In this document: positions 8,724 to 17,336 of the stretch, piece by piece | Numbering within the stretch: the stretch's first letter is position 1 | How the letters are laid out: the number at the start of each line of letters is the position of its first letter | DNA from: an uncultured Lachnospiraceae bacterium | GTDB lineage: Bacteria; Bacillota_A; Clostridia; Lachnospirales; Lachnospiraceae | Direction: 5' to 3' | NCBI GenBank assembly: GCA_910577835.1 | Contig: CAJTOU010000005.1 | Location: 45,083 to 109,082, forward strand | Length of the DNA stretch: 64,000 bases | Program-made: the position numbers and the translations under genes | The notes under the pieces: generated by a model | Seen by the model: only the letters and a program-made list of their open reading frames with translations | Databases searched by the model: none | Told to the model about the DNA's origin: nothing

Positions 8724-10361
8724 ATGGCAAAAAAAAGGAAAAAGTCAAATTTCATTATTCAGGGAAGTATTCTTGCCATGGCAGGTATCTTGGTAAGGAT
8801 TATCGGACTGGTATATAGAGTCTGGCTGAATAAAATATTGGGTAACGCAGGAATATCCGCATATTCTACGGCATATGATGTATATTCATTATTTTTATTG
8901 ATTTCCTCTTTAAGTCTCCCTCTTGCGGTTTCTAAAATCGTATCGACAAGGGTTGCAAAGAGACAAATGAGAAACGCTTATTTTGCATTTATCGGCGCAA
9001 TGATATTGTCGGCAGTTCTTGGCCTTATCGTTGCAGCCGGAGTATATTTTGGAGCGGACTGGCTGGCTGATGTCTGGAAATTTCCGTCGGCGGCGCTGGC
9101 AATCAAGGTGCTTGCGCCCACGTTGTTTATTATGTGCATACTGGGAGTGTTCCGAGGCTTTTTTCAGGGACTTGGAACAATGATTCCGACTGCGGTTTCT
9201 CAGATATTTGAACAGATTGTAAATGCAGTGGTAAGTATTATAGCTGCGATGGCTCTGTATAAGGCAGGAGAAAAAATAGGGCAGGCCACCGCTTACAGTG
9301 CGGCGGGAGGAACGCTCGGTACTGCCTGCGGGGCATTTGCAGCGCTGCTATTTATGTTTTTTGTATATTTTGTGTACAGAGGACCTTTTCTGGAGAAGGT
9401 CAGAAAAGATAAAAAAGGCAGAAGAGAATCCTTTCTTACACTGTCAAAGGTTCTGGCTGTAACGATTCTGCCTGTGCTGTTAAGTTCTACAATCTATAAT
9501 ATCAGCAGCATTATAGACAGTGGTATTTATGGAAATATTATGACTTATGTATTCGGACAGAAAGAGGCAGATTACAATGGTTACTGGGGAATATACAGCA
9601 ATAAATATCGGCTGCTTACAACAGCACCAATAGCCATAGCATCCGCATTTTCATCAGCTATGATACCAAGTCTGATTACCTCTCTTATGCTTGGAAAAAA
9701 GAAGGAGCTGAAAAAAAAGGTGGATTCCACAATACGGCTGAATATGATTATCGCCATACCATGCGGCGTAGGACTTTCTGTTCTGGCAGGGCCCGTGATA
9801 CAGGTGCTTTTTCCTTCTCCGGATTTGTATGAGGAATGTGTACTGCTTATGCGTCTTTCCTTTTTCTCAGTAGTGGTATTTTCACTTTCTACCATTACCA
9901 ATGCGATTCTTCAGGGAATAGATAAAATGAAAGTTCCGGTGATTAATTCGTCTATTTCTCTGGCGCTTCATATCTTTATAATCGTATTTCTGCTTGCAGT
10001 GTTAAAGCTGAATGTCTATGGTGTAGCAATTGCAGATATTATTTTTGGTTTTGTGGTGTGTATTTTAAATGCATGCTCTATAAAAAAATATCTGGGATAT
10101 CAGCAGAAGATTTTAAAAACCTTTATTCTTCCGACAATTGCGGCAGGAATTATGGGAGCAGGGGCATATGCGCTGAATAAGCTGCTTTTTCTTATGACAG
10201 GTTCGGCTGCTTTTTCTCTTGTGTGTGCGATTATTTTTGCAGTGTTTCTCTATGGGATTCTTCTGTTTTTATTTAATATTATAAATGAAGATGAGCTGAG
10301 AATGATTCCAAAGGGATATAAATTGATTCCAATTGTAAAAAAGCTTGGGCTTATGAGTTAA
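8724..10361 (+). CDS. MATE-like/MVF flippase of the SpoVB/YtgP (MurJ) family
   Basis: A 545-residue polytopic protein with about 14 predicted transmembrane helices, belonging to the MOP-superfamily lipid-linked saccharide exporters. B. subtilis YtgP is the lipid II flippase and SpoVB is a sporulation relative. The start shows the family pattern GSILAMAGILVRIIGLVYRV, a conserved charged loop follows (FRGFFQGLGTM), and the C-terminal half contains QGIDKMKVPV. It starts 16 bases after ybeY with RBS GGAGG. Whether it flips peptidoglycan precursors in growth or acts in cortex synthesis cannot be told from sequence alone. Confidence 0.88.
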   Translation: MAKKRKKSNFIIQGSILAMAGILVRIIGLVYRVWLNKILGNAGISAYSTAYDVYSLFLLISSLSLPLAVSKIVSTRVAKRQMRNAYFAFIGAMILSAVLGLIVAAGVYFGADWLADVWKFPSAALAIKVLAPTLFIMCILGVFRGFFQGLGTMIPTAVSQIFEQIVNAVVSIIAAMALYKAGEKIGQATAYSAAGGTLGTACGAFAALLFMFFVYFVYRGPFLEKVRKDKKGRRESFLTLSKVLAVTILPVLLSSTIYNISSIIDSGIYGNIMTYVFGQKEADYNGYWGIYSNKYRLLTTAPIAIASAFSSAMIPSLITSLMLGKKKELKKKVDSTIRLNMIIAIPCGVGLSVLAGPVIQVLFPSPDLYEECVLLMRLSFFSVVVFSLSTITNAILQGIDKMKVPVINSSISLALHIFIIVFLLAVLKLNVYGVAIADIIFGFVVCILNACSIKKYLGYQQKILKTFILPTIAAGIMGAGAYALNKLLFLMTGSAAFSLVCAIIFAVFLYGILLFLFNIINEDELRMIPKGYKLIPIVKKLGLMS

Positions 10362-10458
10362 TTTTGTGTGAAAATAAAATTTTCGTATAAAAATAAAATT
10401 GTGGCAGATAATTCATATATATGACTGGTGATTTCACTGGAGAAATGGAGTTGTAGAT

Positions 10459-11094
10459 ATGAAGAAAGATGTCATAAAACAGATGTCATGGTTTTTTGGA
10501 CTTGCATTATTGCTGATAGGGCTGTATGTTGCCGGATATTATTATGGAAGTCATATTGGAGAAAGCGAAGAAGAAATAGAGACAAGAAGTGTGCGTACCA
10601 TGCAGGGAGAAACAGACGAGGAAATTCTGGATAAAAATACAGAATATATTGTAGAATCTCACAATCTGGAAAATGACACCCTGAAAACGCAGTCAATGTC
10701 GATTCCCGTAGAATTTATCGGTCTGTCAAAAAGCGAAGTAATTGACTATATTACCAGCCATAACGAGCAGTTTCGGGAGGAAGGAGAAGAGATTCAGAAT
10801 ATTTCCATGATTTCTTTTTCTCATGATATGCTGGTGCTGCGAAAAGATGTGACACAAAGTGTGGCTATCAGTGAAACAGTGAAAAAATATGAGAATGATA
10901 ATCCTTATAATTATTATATGGTTTTGGAGGACGGAGCTATTGTTGTCTATAAACAGGACAAGACCACCGTTTTTCTTGAGACAGGTATTAAAGATGAAGA
11001 GCTTGACGAAAATGACAAGGAGCTGCTGCTTCAGGGCATAGGCGTAAAAAATATCAGCGAATTATATCGTTATCTGGAAGGATTTACAAGCTGA
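10459..11094 (+). CDS. BofC-like membrane-anchored protein
   Basis: A 211-residue protein with one N-terminal membrane helix (residues about 10-28, FFGLALLLIGLYVAGYYYG) and an extracytoplasmic remainder. The last 60 residues resemble the C-terminal domain of BofC, the forespore-secreted inhibitor of the SpoIVB protease: YYMVLEDGAIVVY, then a Thr/Leu segment, LLLQGIGV, and a closing YLEGF. The N-terminal half is acidic and not recognisable. A role in sporulation signalling follows from this similarity only. The ATG is preceded by a weak site (GGAGTTGTAGAT). Confidence 0.65.
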   Translation: MKKDVIKQMSWFFGLALLLIGLYVAGYYYGSHIGESEEEIETRSVRTMQGETDEEILDKNTEYIVESHNLENDTLKTQSMSIPVEFIGLSKSEVIDYITSHNEQFREEGEEIQNISMISFSHDMLVLRKDVTQSVAISETVKKYENDNPYNYYMVLEDGAIVVYKQDKTTVFLETGIKDEELDENDKELLLQGIGVKNISELYRYLEGFTS

Positions 11095-11146
11095 AATTTC
11101 TAATCTGAAATTATAAGCTGACAAGTGAAAAAGAAGGACATAAAAG

Positions 11147-12520
11147 ATGAAAATTATAATTATCGGAGGAGGGGCTTCGGGACTGATAGCTGCTGTTGCG
11201 GCTGCTGAAAATGGCGCAGAGGTAACAGTGTTAGAAGGAAGAGACAAACCCGCCGGAAAATTGTATGCCACAGGGAACGGCAGATGTAATCTTACAAATA
11301 CAAACATGTCTGACAGACATTACAGAAGTGAAAATACAGATTTGGTAAAAAAGACAATTAAAAGATTTGGATATCAGGAGACGTTGGATTTTTTTCACAG
11401 CCTTGGACTGATGTTTAAAGACAGAAATGGCTATATTTATCCCTCAACCGGACAGGCCGCTACGGTGGCAGAAATTCTTGTGAAACGCTGCGTGGAGCTT
11501 GGGGTTAATATAAAATGCGCCTCTGTGGTAGTTGCTCTGAAAAAGAAAAAAGACGGAAAATTTGTGATAAAATATGTTGAAAGAAATATTATTCAGAAAA
11601 ATGGAATTCAGCAGAATAATATACAAACAGATGATATTTCGCAAAATAATATTAATCAAAACAATATTAGCCGGAAAAATATTAATGGGAAAAATATTAA
11701 CAGGAAAATAGATGATACAGGAGAAGCAGAGGAAACAGCGGATAAAGTAATTCTTGCAGCCGGAAGTATCGCCGGAGGCTTTGGATGCAGAGTATCGGGA
11801 ACAGACATTGCAAAGGCAGCAGGGCATACGATTGTTCCGCTGGTTCCAGCTCTTACAGGTCTGAAATGTGAAAATAAAAAATTTTTTCAAATTACGGCAG
11901 GTGTGCGGATAGAGGCAAAAGTAACTTTGTATCAAGGAGAAAATAAGCAGGCTGTGGCGGAAGACACAGGAGAGTTACAGCTTACGGATTATGGGATTTC
12001 CGGAATACCGGTGTTTCAGATATCCAGATTTGCCGGATATGCGCTGCTTCAAAAACAAAAAGTAATCGTTCAAATTGATTTTTTACCAGAATATAATTTT
12101 AATATGCTGCTTAATGAAATAAAAAACAGCAGAAAGTTTTATGGAAACAGAAGTATTTCAGAAGTATTTTCTCTTATCTTTCATTCAAAGCTTGTAAAAG
12201 GAGTGCTGTTTTTGGCACAAATAAAAGAAAGTAAAAAAATATCGGAGCTTTCTGACAGAGAGCAGAAAAAGCTTCTCTGTTATTTTAAGCAGTTTTCTGT
12301 AAAGGTAACAGATATAAATGAGATGAAGCATGCACAGGTTTGCGCAGGAGGAGTCAGCACAATAGAGCTGACGGATAATTTTATGTCAAAAAAGACAGAA
12401 AATTTGTACATAACAGGCGAAACAGTAGATGTAGACGGGATATGCGGAGGTTATAACCTGCAGTTTGCATGGGCAAGTGGATATATCGCAGGAAGCGCGG
12501 CTTCCTGTAAAAAAGAATAA
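11147..12520 (+). CDS. HI0933/YhiN-family FAD-dependent oxidoreductase
   Basis: A 457-residue flavoprotein of the HI0933 family (also annotated aminoacetone oxidase family). The dinucleotide-binding motif GGGASGL is at residues 7-13, followed by the family signatures GKLYATGNGRCNLTN near 38-52 and VCAGGVS near 403. The C-terminal GETVDVDGICGGYN motif closes the FAD site. Residues about 145-185 are an Asn/Ile-rich low-complexity insertion made of imperfect NNI repeats that is not part of the fold. No physiological substrate is firmly established for the family. It is followed after 26 bases by a second flavoprotein gene. Confidence 0.88.
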   Translation: MKIIIIGGGASGLIAAVAAAENGAEVTVLEGRDKPAGKLYATGNGRCNLTNTNMSDRHYRSENTDLVKKTIKRFGYQETLDFFHSLGLMFKDRNGYIYPSTGQAATVAEILVKRCVELGVNIKCASVVVALKKKKDGKFVIKYVERNIIQKNGIQQNNIQTDDISQNNINQNNISRKNINGKNINRKIDDTGEAEETADKVILAAGSIAGGFGCRVSGTDIAKAAGHTIVPLVPALTGLKCENKKFFQITAGVRIEAKVTLYQGENKQAVAEDTGELQLTDYGISGIPVFQISRFAGYALLQKQKVIVQIDFLPEYNFNMLLNEIKNSRKFYGNRSISEVFSLIFHSKLVKGVLFLAQIKESKKISELSDREQKKLLCYFKQFSVKVTDINEMKHAQVCAGGVSTIELTDNFMSKKTENLYITGETVDVDGICGGYNLQFAWASGYIAGSAASCKKE

Positions 12521-12546
12521 AAAATAATAGAATCAGGAATGAAAAA

Positions 12547-14166
12547 ATGCAGAATCAATGTATCAGAATCAGTCAGATAAAGCTTCCGATTGGGCATGAC
12601 CAGAAGACATTGGAGGAAAAAATACGAAAGCTGTTGAAACTAAAGAAAGAGACTGTAATAAAATACCAGATTGTAAAAAGGTCTGTCGATGCCAGAAATA
12701 AGCCGGATATCAGATTTGTATACAGTGTGGATGTGGAAATGGCAGGACTTTCGGTAAGCAAAAAGATATTTGGCCAGAATATCAGTTTGACAGAAAAACA
12801 AAGCTATCATTATGAAATTACGGGAAAAACAAAGCTAAGTCATGCTCCGGTTATTGTAGGAATGGGACCGGCAGGGCTCTTTTGTGGATATTATCTTGCC
12901 AGAAACGGCTATCGTCCTGTGATAATAGAACGGGGAGAAGACGTAGATAACCGGCAGGAGACAGTAAAACTGTTCTGGGAAACGGGAAAGTTAAATACAG
13001 AGTCGAATGTCCAGTTTGGAGAAGGCGGCGCGGGGACTTTTTCTGACGGAAAATTAAATACACAGATAAAGGATAAGACAGGCAGGAATCATGAAGTTTT
13101 GGAAACGTTTGTAAAATTTGGAGCAAAGGAAGAAATCTGTTATGTAAATAAACCACATATTGGTACAGATATGCTCAAACAGATTGTAAAAAGGATGCGG
13201 GAAGAAATCTGTCATTTGGGTGGAACGATATATTTTAATACAAAAATGACAGATTTGTGTCTGGAGGAAACAGGCGGACAAAAGAGAATTACGGGACTTT
13301 GGGTAAACCAAGCAGAGAAAATAGAAGCGGAACTTCTGGTGCTTGCGATAGGACATAGTGCAAGAGATACCTTTGAACTGCTGCATCAAAGAGGAGTTGT
13401 GATATCCCCAAAAGCTTTTGCGGTAGGGCTTCGCATGGAGCATCCCCAGGCAATGATTAATCAGGCGATGTATGGAACAGATATGCATGAGCTTTTAGAG
13501 GCTGCCGATTATAAGGTCACATATCAAACACCAGAGCGCGGAATTTATTCTTTTTGTATGTGTCCCGGCGGCTATGTGGTCAATGCTTCCTCAGAGCAGG
13601 GGCGACTGGCAGTAAATGGTATGAGTTACAGCGACAGAGCCGGAAAAAACAGCAATAGCGCAATAGTGGCGGCGATATCTCCGGATGATTATGGAGCTGG
13701 TGTTCTCGACGGAATAAAATTTCAGAGGGAGCTGGAGGAACGGGCATTTCTGGAGGGAAATGGACAGATACCTGTGCAGCGGTTTGATGATTTTTGTCAG
13801 AACAAAAAGACAGAAGACTTTGGTGAAATATATCCAGCCATAAAGGGTAGATATTGTATGGGAAATTTAAGAAAAGTTCTGCCGGAAGGACTGTCGGAAC
13901 AGCTCATAGAAGGAATACATGGCTTTGCAGAACAGATTCCTGAGTTTGACAGAGGAGATGCGCTGCTTTCCGGCATAGAGTCAAGAACCTCGTCGCCGGT
14001 CAGGCTTGAGCGGGATGAACATTTTTTCAGCCGCGGAATTTCAGGGCTTTACCCATGTGGAGAGGGAGCCGGATATGCAGGAGGCATTACAAGTGCTGCT
14101 ATGGATGGTCTGCGAATATTTGAAGCAATTATAAAGGAATATGCCCCATTAGAAAGGATTTTATAA
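12547..14166 (+). CDS. NAD(P)/FAD-dependent dehydrogenase, uncharacterised family
   Basis: A 539-residue flavoprotein of the FAD-dependent dehydrogenase family common in Firmicutes. The N-terminal 95 residues form a separate alpha/beta domain with the typical opening RISQIKLPIGHDQ. The GxGxxG-type FAD motif is GMGPAGLFCGYYLA near residue 104, followed by FGEGGAGTFSDGKLN near 157, which is diagnostic for this group. The C-terminal FAD contact is PCGEGAGYAGGITSAAMDG. The reaction is unknown. Its TAA stop shares one base with the proB ATG, so the two are probably coupled even though the functional link is unclear. Confidence 0.85.
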   Translation: MQNQCIRISQIKLPIGHDQKTLEEKIRKLLKLKKETVIKYQIVKRSVDARNKPDIRFVYSVDVEMAGLSVSKKIFGQNISLTEKQSYHYEITGKTKLSHAPVIVGMGPAGLFCGYYLARNGYRPVIIERGEDVDNRQETVKLFWETGKLNTESNVQFGEGGAGTFSDGKLNTQIKDKTGRNHEVLETFVKFGAKEEICYVNKPHIGTDMLKQIVKRMREEICHLGGTIYFNTKMTDLCLEETGGQKRITGLWVNQAEKIEAELLVLAIGHSARDTFELLHQRGVVISPKAFAVGLRMEHPQAMINQAMYGTDMHELLEAADYKVTYQTPERGIYSFCMCPGGYVVNASSEQGRLAVNGMSYSDRAGKNSNSAIVAAISPDDYGAGVLDGIKFQRELEERAFLEGNGQIPVQRFDDFCQNKKTEDFGEIYPAIKGRYCMGNLRKVLPEGLSEQLIEGIHGFAEQIPEFDRGDALLSGIESRTSSPVRLERDEHFFSRGISGLYPCGEGAGYAGGITSAAMDGLRIFEAIIKEYAPLERIL

Positions 14167-14999
14167 TGAATGAAAGAGAAAAACTAAAAGAGAAAAAGAG
14201 AATTGTAATCAAAATAGGTTCTTCGTCATTGACACACAGAGAGACAGGCGGGGTGAATCTAAGTAAGATGGAGCAGCTTGTACGCGTACTGGCAAATTTA
14301 AGAAATATGGGGAAAGATGTTGTACTGGTTTCTTCCGGTGCAGTGTCCATCGGCAGAAACGGAATGGGCCTTCCGGCCGGAAAGCTGACTCTTCCACAGA
14401 AGCAGGCATGTGCGTCTATCGGGCAGGCAAGACTTATGATGATTTATCAGAAACTGTTCAGCGAATATAATCAAAATGTCTCACAGATATTAATGACCAA
14501 ATTTACCATGACAGACGAGCTGAGCCGTCCGAATGCTGTTAATACTTTTGAGGAACTGTTTCATCTGGGAGTAATTCCGATTGTAAATGAGAATGATACC
14601 ATCGCTACTTATGAAATCGAGTTTGGTGACAATGATACTCTTTCTGCAATTGTGGCTTCACTGGTTCATGCAGATATTTTGATTCTTTTGTCAGATATTG
14701 ACGGATTGTACACAGATGACCCGAATATTAATCCAAATGCAAAATTTATCAGCGTGGTAAACAATATTGATGATAAATTAATGCTGATGGGGAAAAAGTC
14801 AACTTCTACGGATGTAGGAACAGGAGGAATGGCAACAAAACTGACTGCTGCCAGAATCGCTACATTTTCCGGTGCAGATATGGTGATTGCAAACAGTGAC
14901 CATGTGTCAGTGATTGAGGAAATTCTGAATGGAGAAGAGAAGGGAACTCTCTTTCCGGCAAACAGGAAAAAAGATTTTCAGATTATGGATTTTATTTAA
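14166..14999 (+). CDS. proB: Glutamate 5-kinase without PUA domain
   Basis: Phosphorylates glutamate to gamma-glutamyl phosphate, the first step of proline synthesis. The 277-residue product is an amino acid kinase with VIKIGSSSLT at residues 14-23, VSSGAVSIG near 56, the glutamate and ATP site segments NENDTIATYE and DNDTLSAIVA, and GTGGMATKLTAA near 220. It stops after the kinase domain, so the C-terminal PUA domain of the E. coli enzyme (367 residues) is missing, as in several Firmicutes. The start overlaps the previous stop (TAATG). The partner proA lies about 950 bases downstream. Confidence 0.95.
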   Translation: MNEREKLKEKKRIVIKIGSSSLTHRETGGVNLSKMEQLVRVLANLRNMGKDVVLVSSGAVSIGRNGMGLPAGKLTLPQKQACASIGQARLMMIYQKLFSEYNQNVSQILMTKFTMTDELSRPNAVNTFEELFHLGVIPIVNENDTIATYEIEFGDNDTLSAIVASLVHADILILLSDIDGLYTDDPNINPNAKFISVVNNIDDKLMLMGKKSTSTDVGTGGMATKLTAARIATFSGADMVIANSDHVSVIEEILNGEEKGTLFPANRKKDFQIMDFI

Positions 15000-15098
15000 A
15001 AATAATATAATCAGCTAACTACTGATTACATAACAGGAATTTTCTGTATAATTGTGGAAATGGACAGGAAAAACAAAGAAGAAGGAAAGGAAAACATT

Positions 15099-15323
15099 AT
15101 GAGTGTTACAGATGAAACGATTGCAAGAATTAATGAGCTGTATCGAAAATCAAAGAATGAAGGTCTGACAAATGAAGAAGCAATGGAACAGGCACAGCTT
15201 CGAAAGGAATATGTGCAGGCAATGCATAATAATCTAAGGGGAATTTTGGATAATGTTCAGGTACAGAATCCAGATGGGAGTATAGAAAAATTAAAATCAA
15301 AGAAAAAAGAAACAGAAAAATAA
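15099..15323 (+). CDS. DUF896 (UPF0291/YnzC-type) small protein
   Basis: A 74-residue helical protein of the DUF896 family, of unknown function. The family pattern is clear: IARINELYRKSKNEGLTNEE, then a conserved QAQLRKEYV and a segment ending LRGILDNV. The ATG at 15099 is preceded by AAGGAAAGG, which decides against an in-frame upstream start at 15054. It lies between proB and a folate gene, probably in the same operon, but nothing in the sequence links it to proline synthesis. Confidence 0.9.
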   Translation: MSVTDETIARINELYRKSKNEGLTNEEAMEQAQLRKEYVQAMHNNLRGILDNVQVQNPDGSIEKLKSKKKETEK

Positions 15324-15349
15324 GAAAATAAAAAGATGGAAAATAGAAA

Positions 15350-15925
15350 ATGGAAAAAAATAGAATAAGGAAGGAAATTTTTCAAAAAAGACGGGAAATC
15401 AGTGAAGAAGAGATAAAAATTTTAAGCAGAAGAGTTTTTTTGAAGATAAAGAACTATCTTTTGAGAATTGAAAAAGAAACAGCAGATTTATTTGCATATT
15501 TTCCCTGCAATCATGAAGCAGATACCAGAGAATTTTTATGCGAATGGCTTTCCGAAAAAAAACGGGTTGCTTTGCCAAGAGTAGGAAGCGATGGATATTC
15601 TATGGATTTTTATTATATTGATTCTTTGGAAGATGTAGAGAAAGGGTATAAAGGAATTTTTGAACCCAAAAAGACTTGTATAAAGGTAGACAACAGCACA
15701 AACAGGATAATTCTTGTTCCGGGAGTGGGTTTTGACAGGCAGGGAAACCGTGTAGGATACGGAAAAGGTTTTTATGACAGATATTTAGAAAAACATAATT
15801 TTCAAAAGAAAATAGGAATCGCATTTGAATTTCAGATATTTGACAGCATTGTATATGAGGAAAATGATATTCGGCTGGATGCGGTAGTTACAGAAGAGCA
15901 GATATATGAAATGGAAGAATCATAG
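15350..15925 (+). CDS. 5-formyltetrahydrofolate cyclo-ligase
   Basis: Converts 5-formyl-tetrahydrofolate to 5,10-methenyl-tetrahydrofolate with ATP. The 191-residue product has the N-terminal basic motif KNRIRKEIFQKRR, the segment LFAYFPCNHEADT, and the signature VPGVGFDRQGNRVGYGKGFYD (split across residues 124-144), which binds ATP and substrate. Size fits the MTHFS/YgfA family. The start codon has no strong ribosome binding site. Its 3' end lies 31 bases before the chosen proA start. Confidence 0.93.
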   Translation: MEKNRIRKEIFQKRREISEEEIKILSRRVFLKIKNYLLRIEKETADLFAYFPCNHEADTREFLCEWLSEKKRVALPRVGSDGYSMDFYYIDSLEDVEKGYKGIFEPKKTCIKVDNSTNRIILVPGVGFDRQGNRVGYGKGFYDRYLEKHNFQKKIGIAFEFQIFDSIVYEENDIRLDAVVTEEQIYEMEES

Positions 15926-15956
15926 ATTTGCTTATGTTTTAGAAAGGAAGAAGAAA

Positions 15957-17207
15957 ATGAATGAGATATTGGAGCAAATGGGAAAAAAAGCGGATATTGC
16001 AAAACAGGATATGATTCGGCTGAATACAAATCAGAAAAATCATGCGTTAAAACTGGCGGCGGCAGCTTTAATGGCAGCAGCGGCAGAAATTTTGGATGCA
16101 AATCAGACAGATGTGGAAAATGGCAGAAAAAATGGAATGAAAAAAAGTCTGATTGACCGGCTGTCTCTGACAGAGGACAGAATAAAAGATATGGCAGATG
16201 GAATTTTAAATGTAGCAGCGCTGCAAGACCCAATAGGAGAAGTTTTGGATATGTCAAAAAGACCAAATGGTATGATTATTGGCAAACGGCGTGTTCCGCT
16301 GGGTGTGATAGGCATGATTTATGAGGCAAGACCAAATGTTACTTCTGATGCGTTTGCGCTGTGCTTTAAATCCGGAAATACTGTGATTTTAAAGGGGGGA
16401 AGCGATGCAATTCATTCTAATTGCGCAATTGTAAAGGCTGTCAGAGGAGCTCTTGAAACCGCAGGAATAAATCCTGACTGTGTGCAGCTAATCGAATCTA
16501 CGGACCGGAGCGTTACAGCGGAATTTATGAAAATGAATAAATATATTGACCTTCTGATTCCAAGAGGAAGTGCGGGGCTTATTAAAGCTACGCTGGAAAA
16601 CAGTACTATTCCGGTGATTGAAACAGGTACGGGAAACTGTCATGTGTATGTAGATAAAAACGCTGATTTTGATATGGCAGTAAAAATTATTGTGAATGCA
16701 AAGACTCAGAGAATTAGTGTATGCAATACCTGTGAATCACTGGTTATTCATAAAAGTATTTTGCCGGAGTTTTTGCCAATGCTGACCACAACACTTCAAG
16801 AGCGGGGAGTTGAAATCCGCGCAGATAAAGAGTGTATAGCAGTATGTCCTGAACTGAAAGAGGCATCTGAGGAGGATTTTTATACAGAATATCTGGATTA
16901 TATTATTTCTATAAAAACCGTTGGCAGTATTGATGAAGCGATTGCACATATTAATAAGCATAATACAAAGCACAGTGAAACGATTGTGACAAAGGATTAT
17001 CACAATGCAAATAAATTTTTGGATGAGGTGGATGCTGCGTGTGTATATGTTAATGCGTCGACAAGATTTACAGACGGGAATGAGTTTGGTTTTGGAGCAG
17101 AAATAGGTATCAGCACACAAAAGCTGCATGCGAGGGGACCGATGGGGCTTCGAGAGCTTACAACTTGTAAATATGTTATTTATGGGGATGGACAGATACG
17201 GGAATAG
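15957..17207 (+). CDS. proA: Gamma-glutamyl phosphate reductase
   Basis: Reduces gamma-glutamyl phosphate to glutamate semialdehyde with NADPH, the second step of proline synthesis. The 416-residue product has the aldehyde dehydrogenase fold with VGVIGMIYEARPNVT near residue 100, the substrate segment LIPRGSAGLI, and the catalytic cysteine in VCNTCESLV. The C-terminal FGFGAEIGISTQKLHARGP is typical of ProA. The ATG at 15957 has AAAGGAAGAAG upstream and is preferred to a longer in-frame form that would overlap the folate gene. It closes the proB to proA operon. Confidence 0.96.
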   Translation: MNEILEQMGKKADIAKQDMIRLNTNQKNHALKLAAAALMAAAAEILDANQTDVENGRKNGMKKSLIDRLSLTEDRIKDMADGILNVAALQDPIGEVLDMSKRPNGMIIGKRRVPLGVIGMIYEARPNVTSDAFALCFKSGNTVILKGGSDAIHSNCAIVKAVRGALETAGINPDCVQLIESTDRSVTAEFMKMNKYIDLLIPRGSAGLIKATLENSTIPVIETGTGNCHVYVDKNADFDMAVKIIVNAKTQRISVCNTCESLVIHKSILPEFLPMLTTTLQERGVEIRADKECIAVCPELKEASEEDFYTEYLDYIISIKTVGSIDEAIAHINKHNTKHSETIVTKDYHNANKFLDEVDAACVYVNASTRFTDGNEFGFGAEIGISTQKLHARGPMGLRELTTCKYVIYGDGQIRE

Positions 17208-17259
17208 GGTGTTTTTTGTGTTATATATGTATTAATTGTAAAACAAATAAGAAAGAATA

Positions 17260-17288
17260 TTGACAGAATTATATAATAAGAGTAAGAT
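17260..17288 (+). promoter_or_regulatory. Sigma-A-type promoter for the CAP-domain gene
   Basis: TTGACA at 17260-17265 and TAAGAT at 17283-17288 with a 17-base spacer, about 50 bases upstream of the start codon. Confidence 0.75.
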
Positions 17289-17336
17289 AAAAAAGACACT
17301 TGAAAGTCAAAAATATAAAAAAGGAGAATGTTTAAT

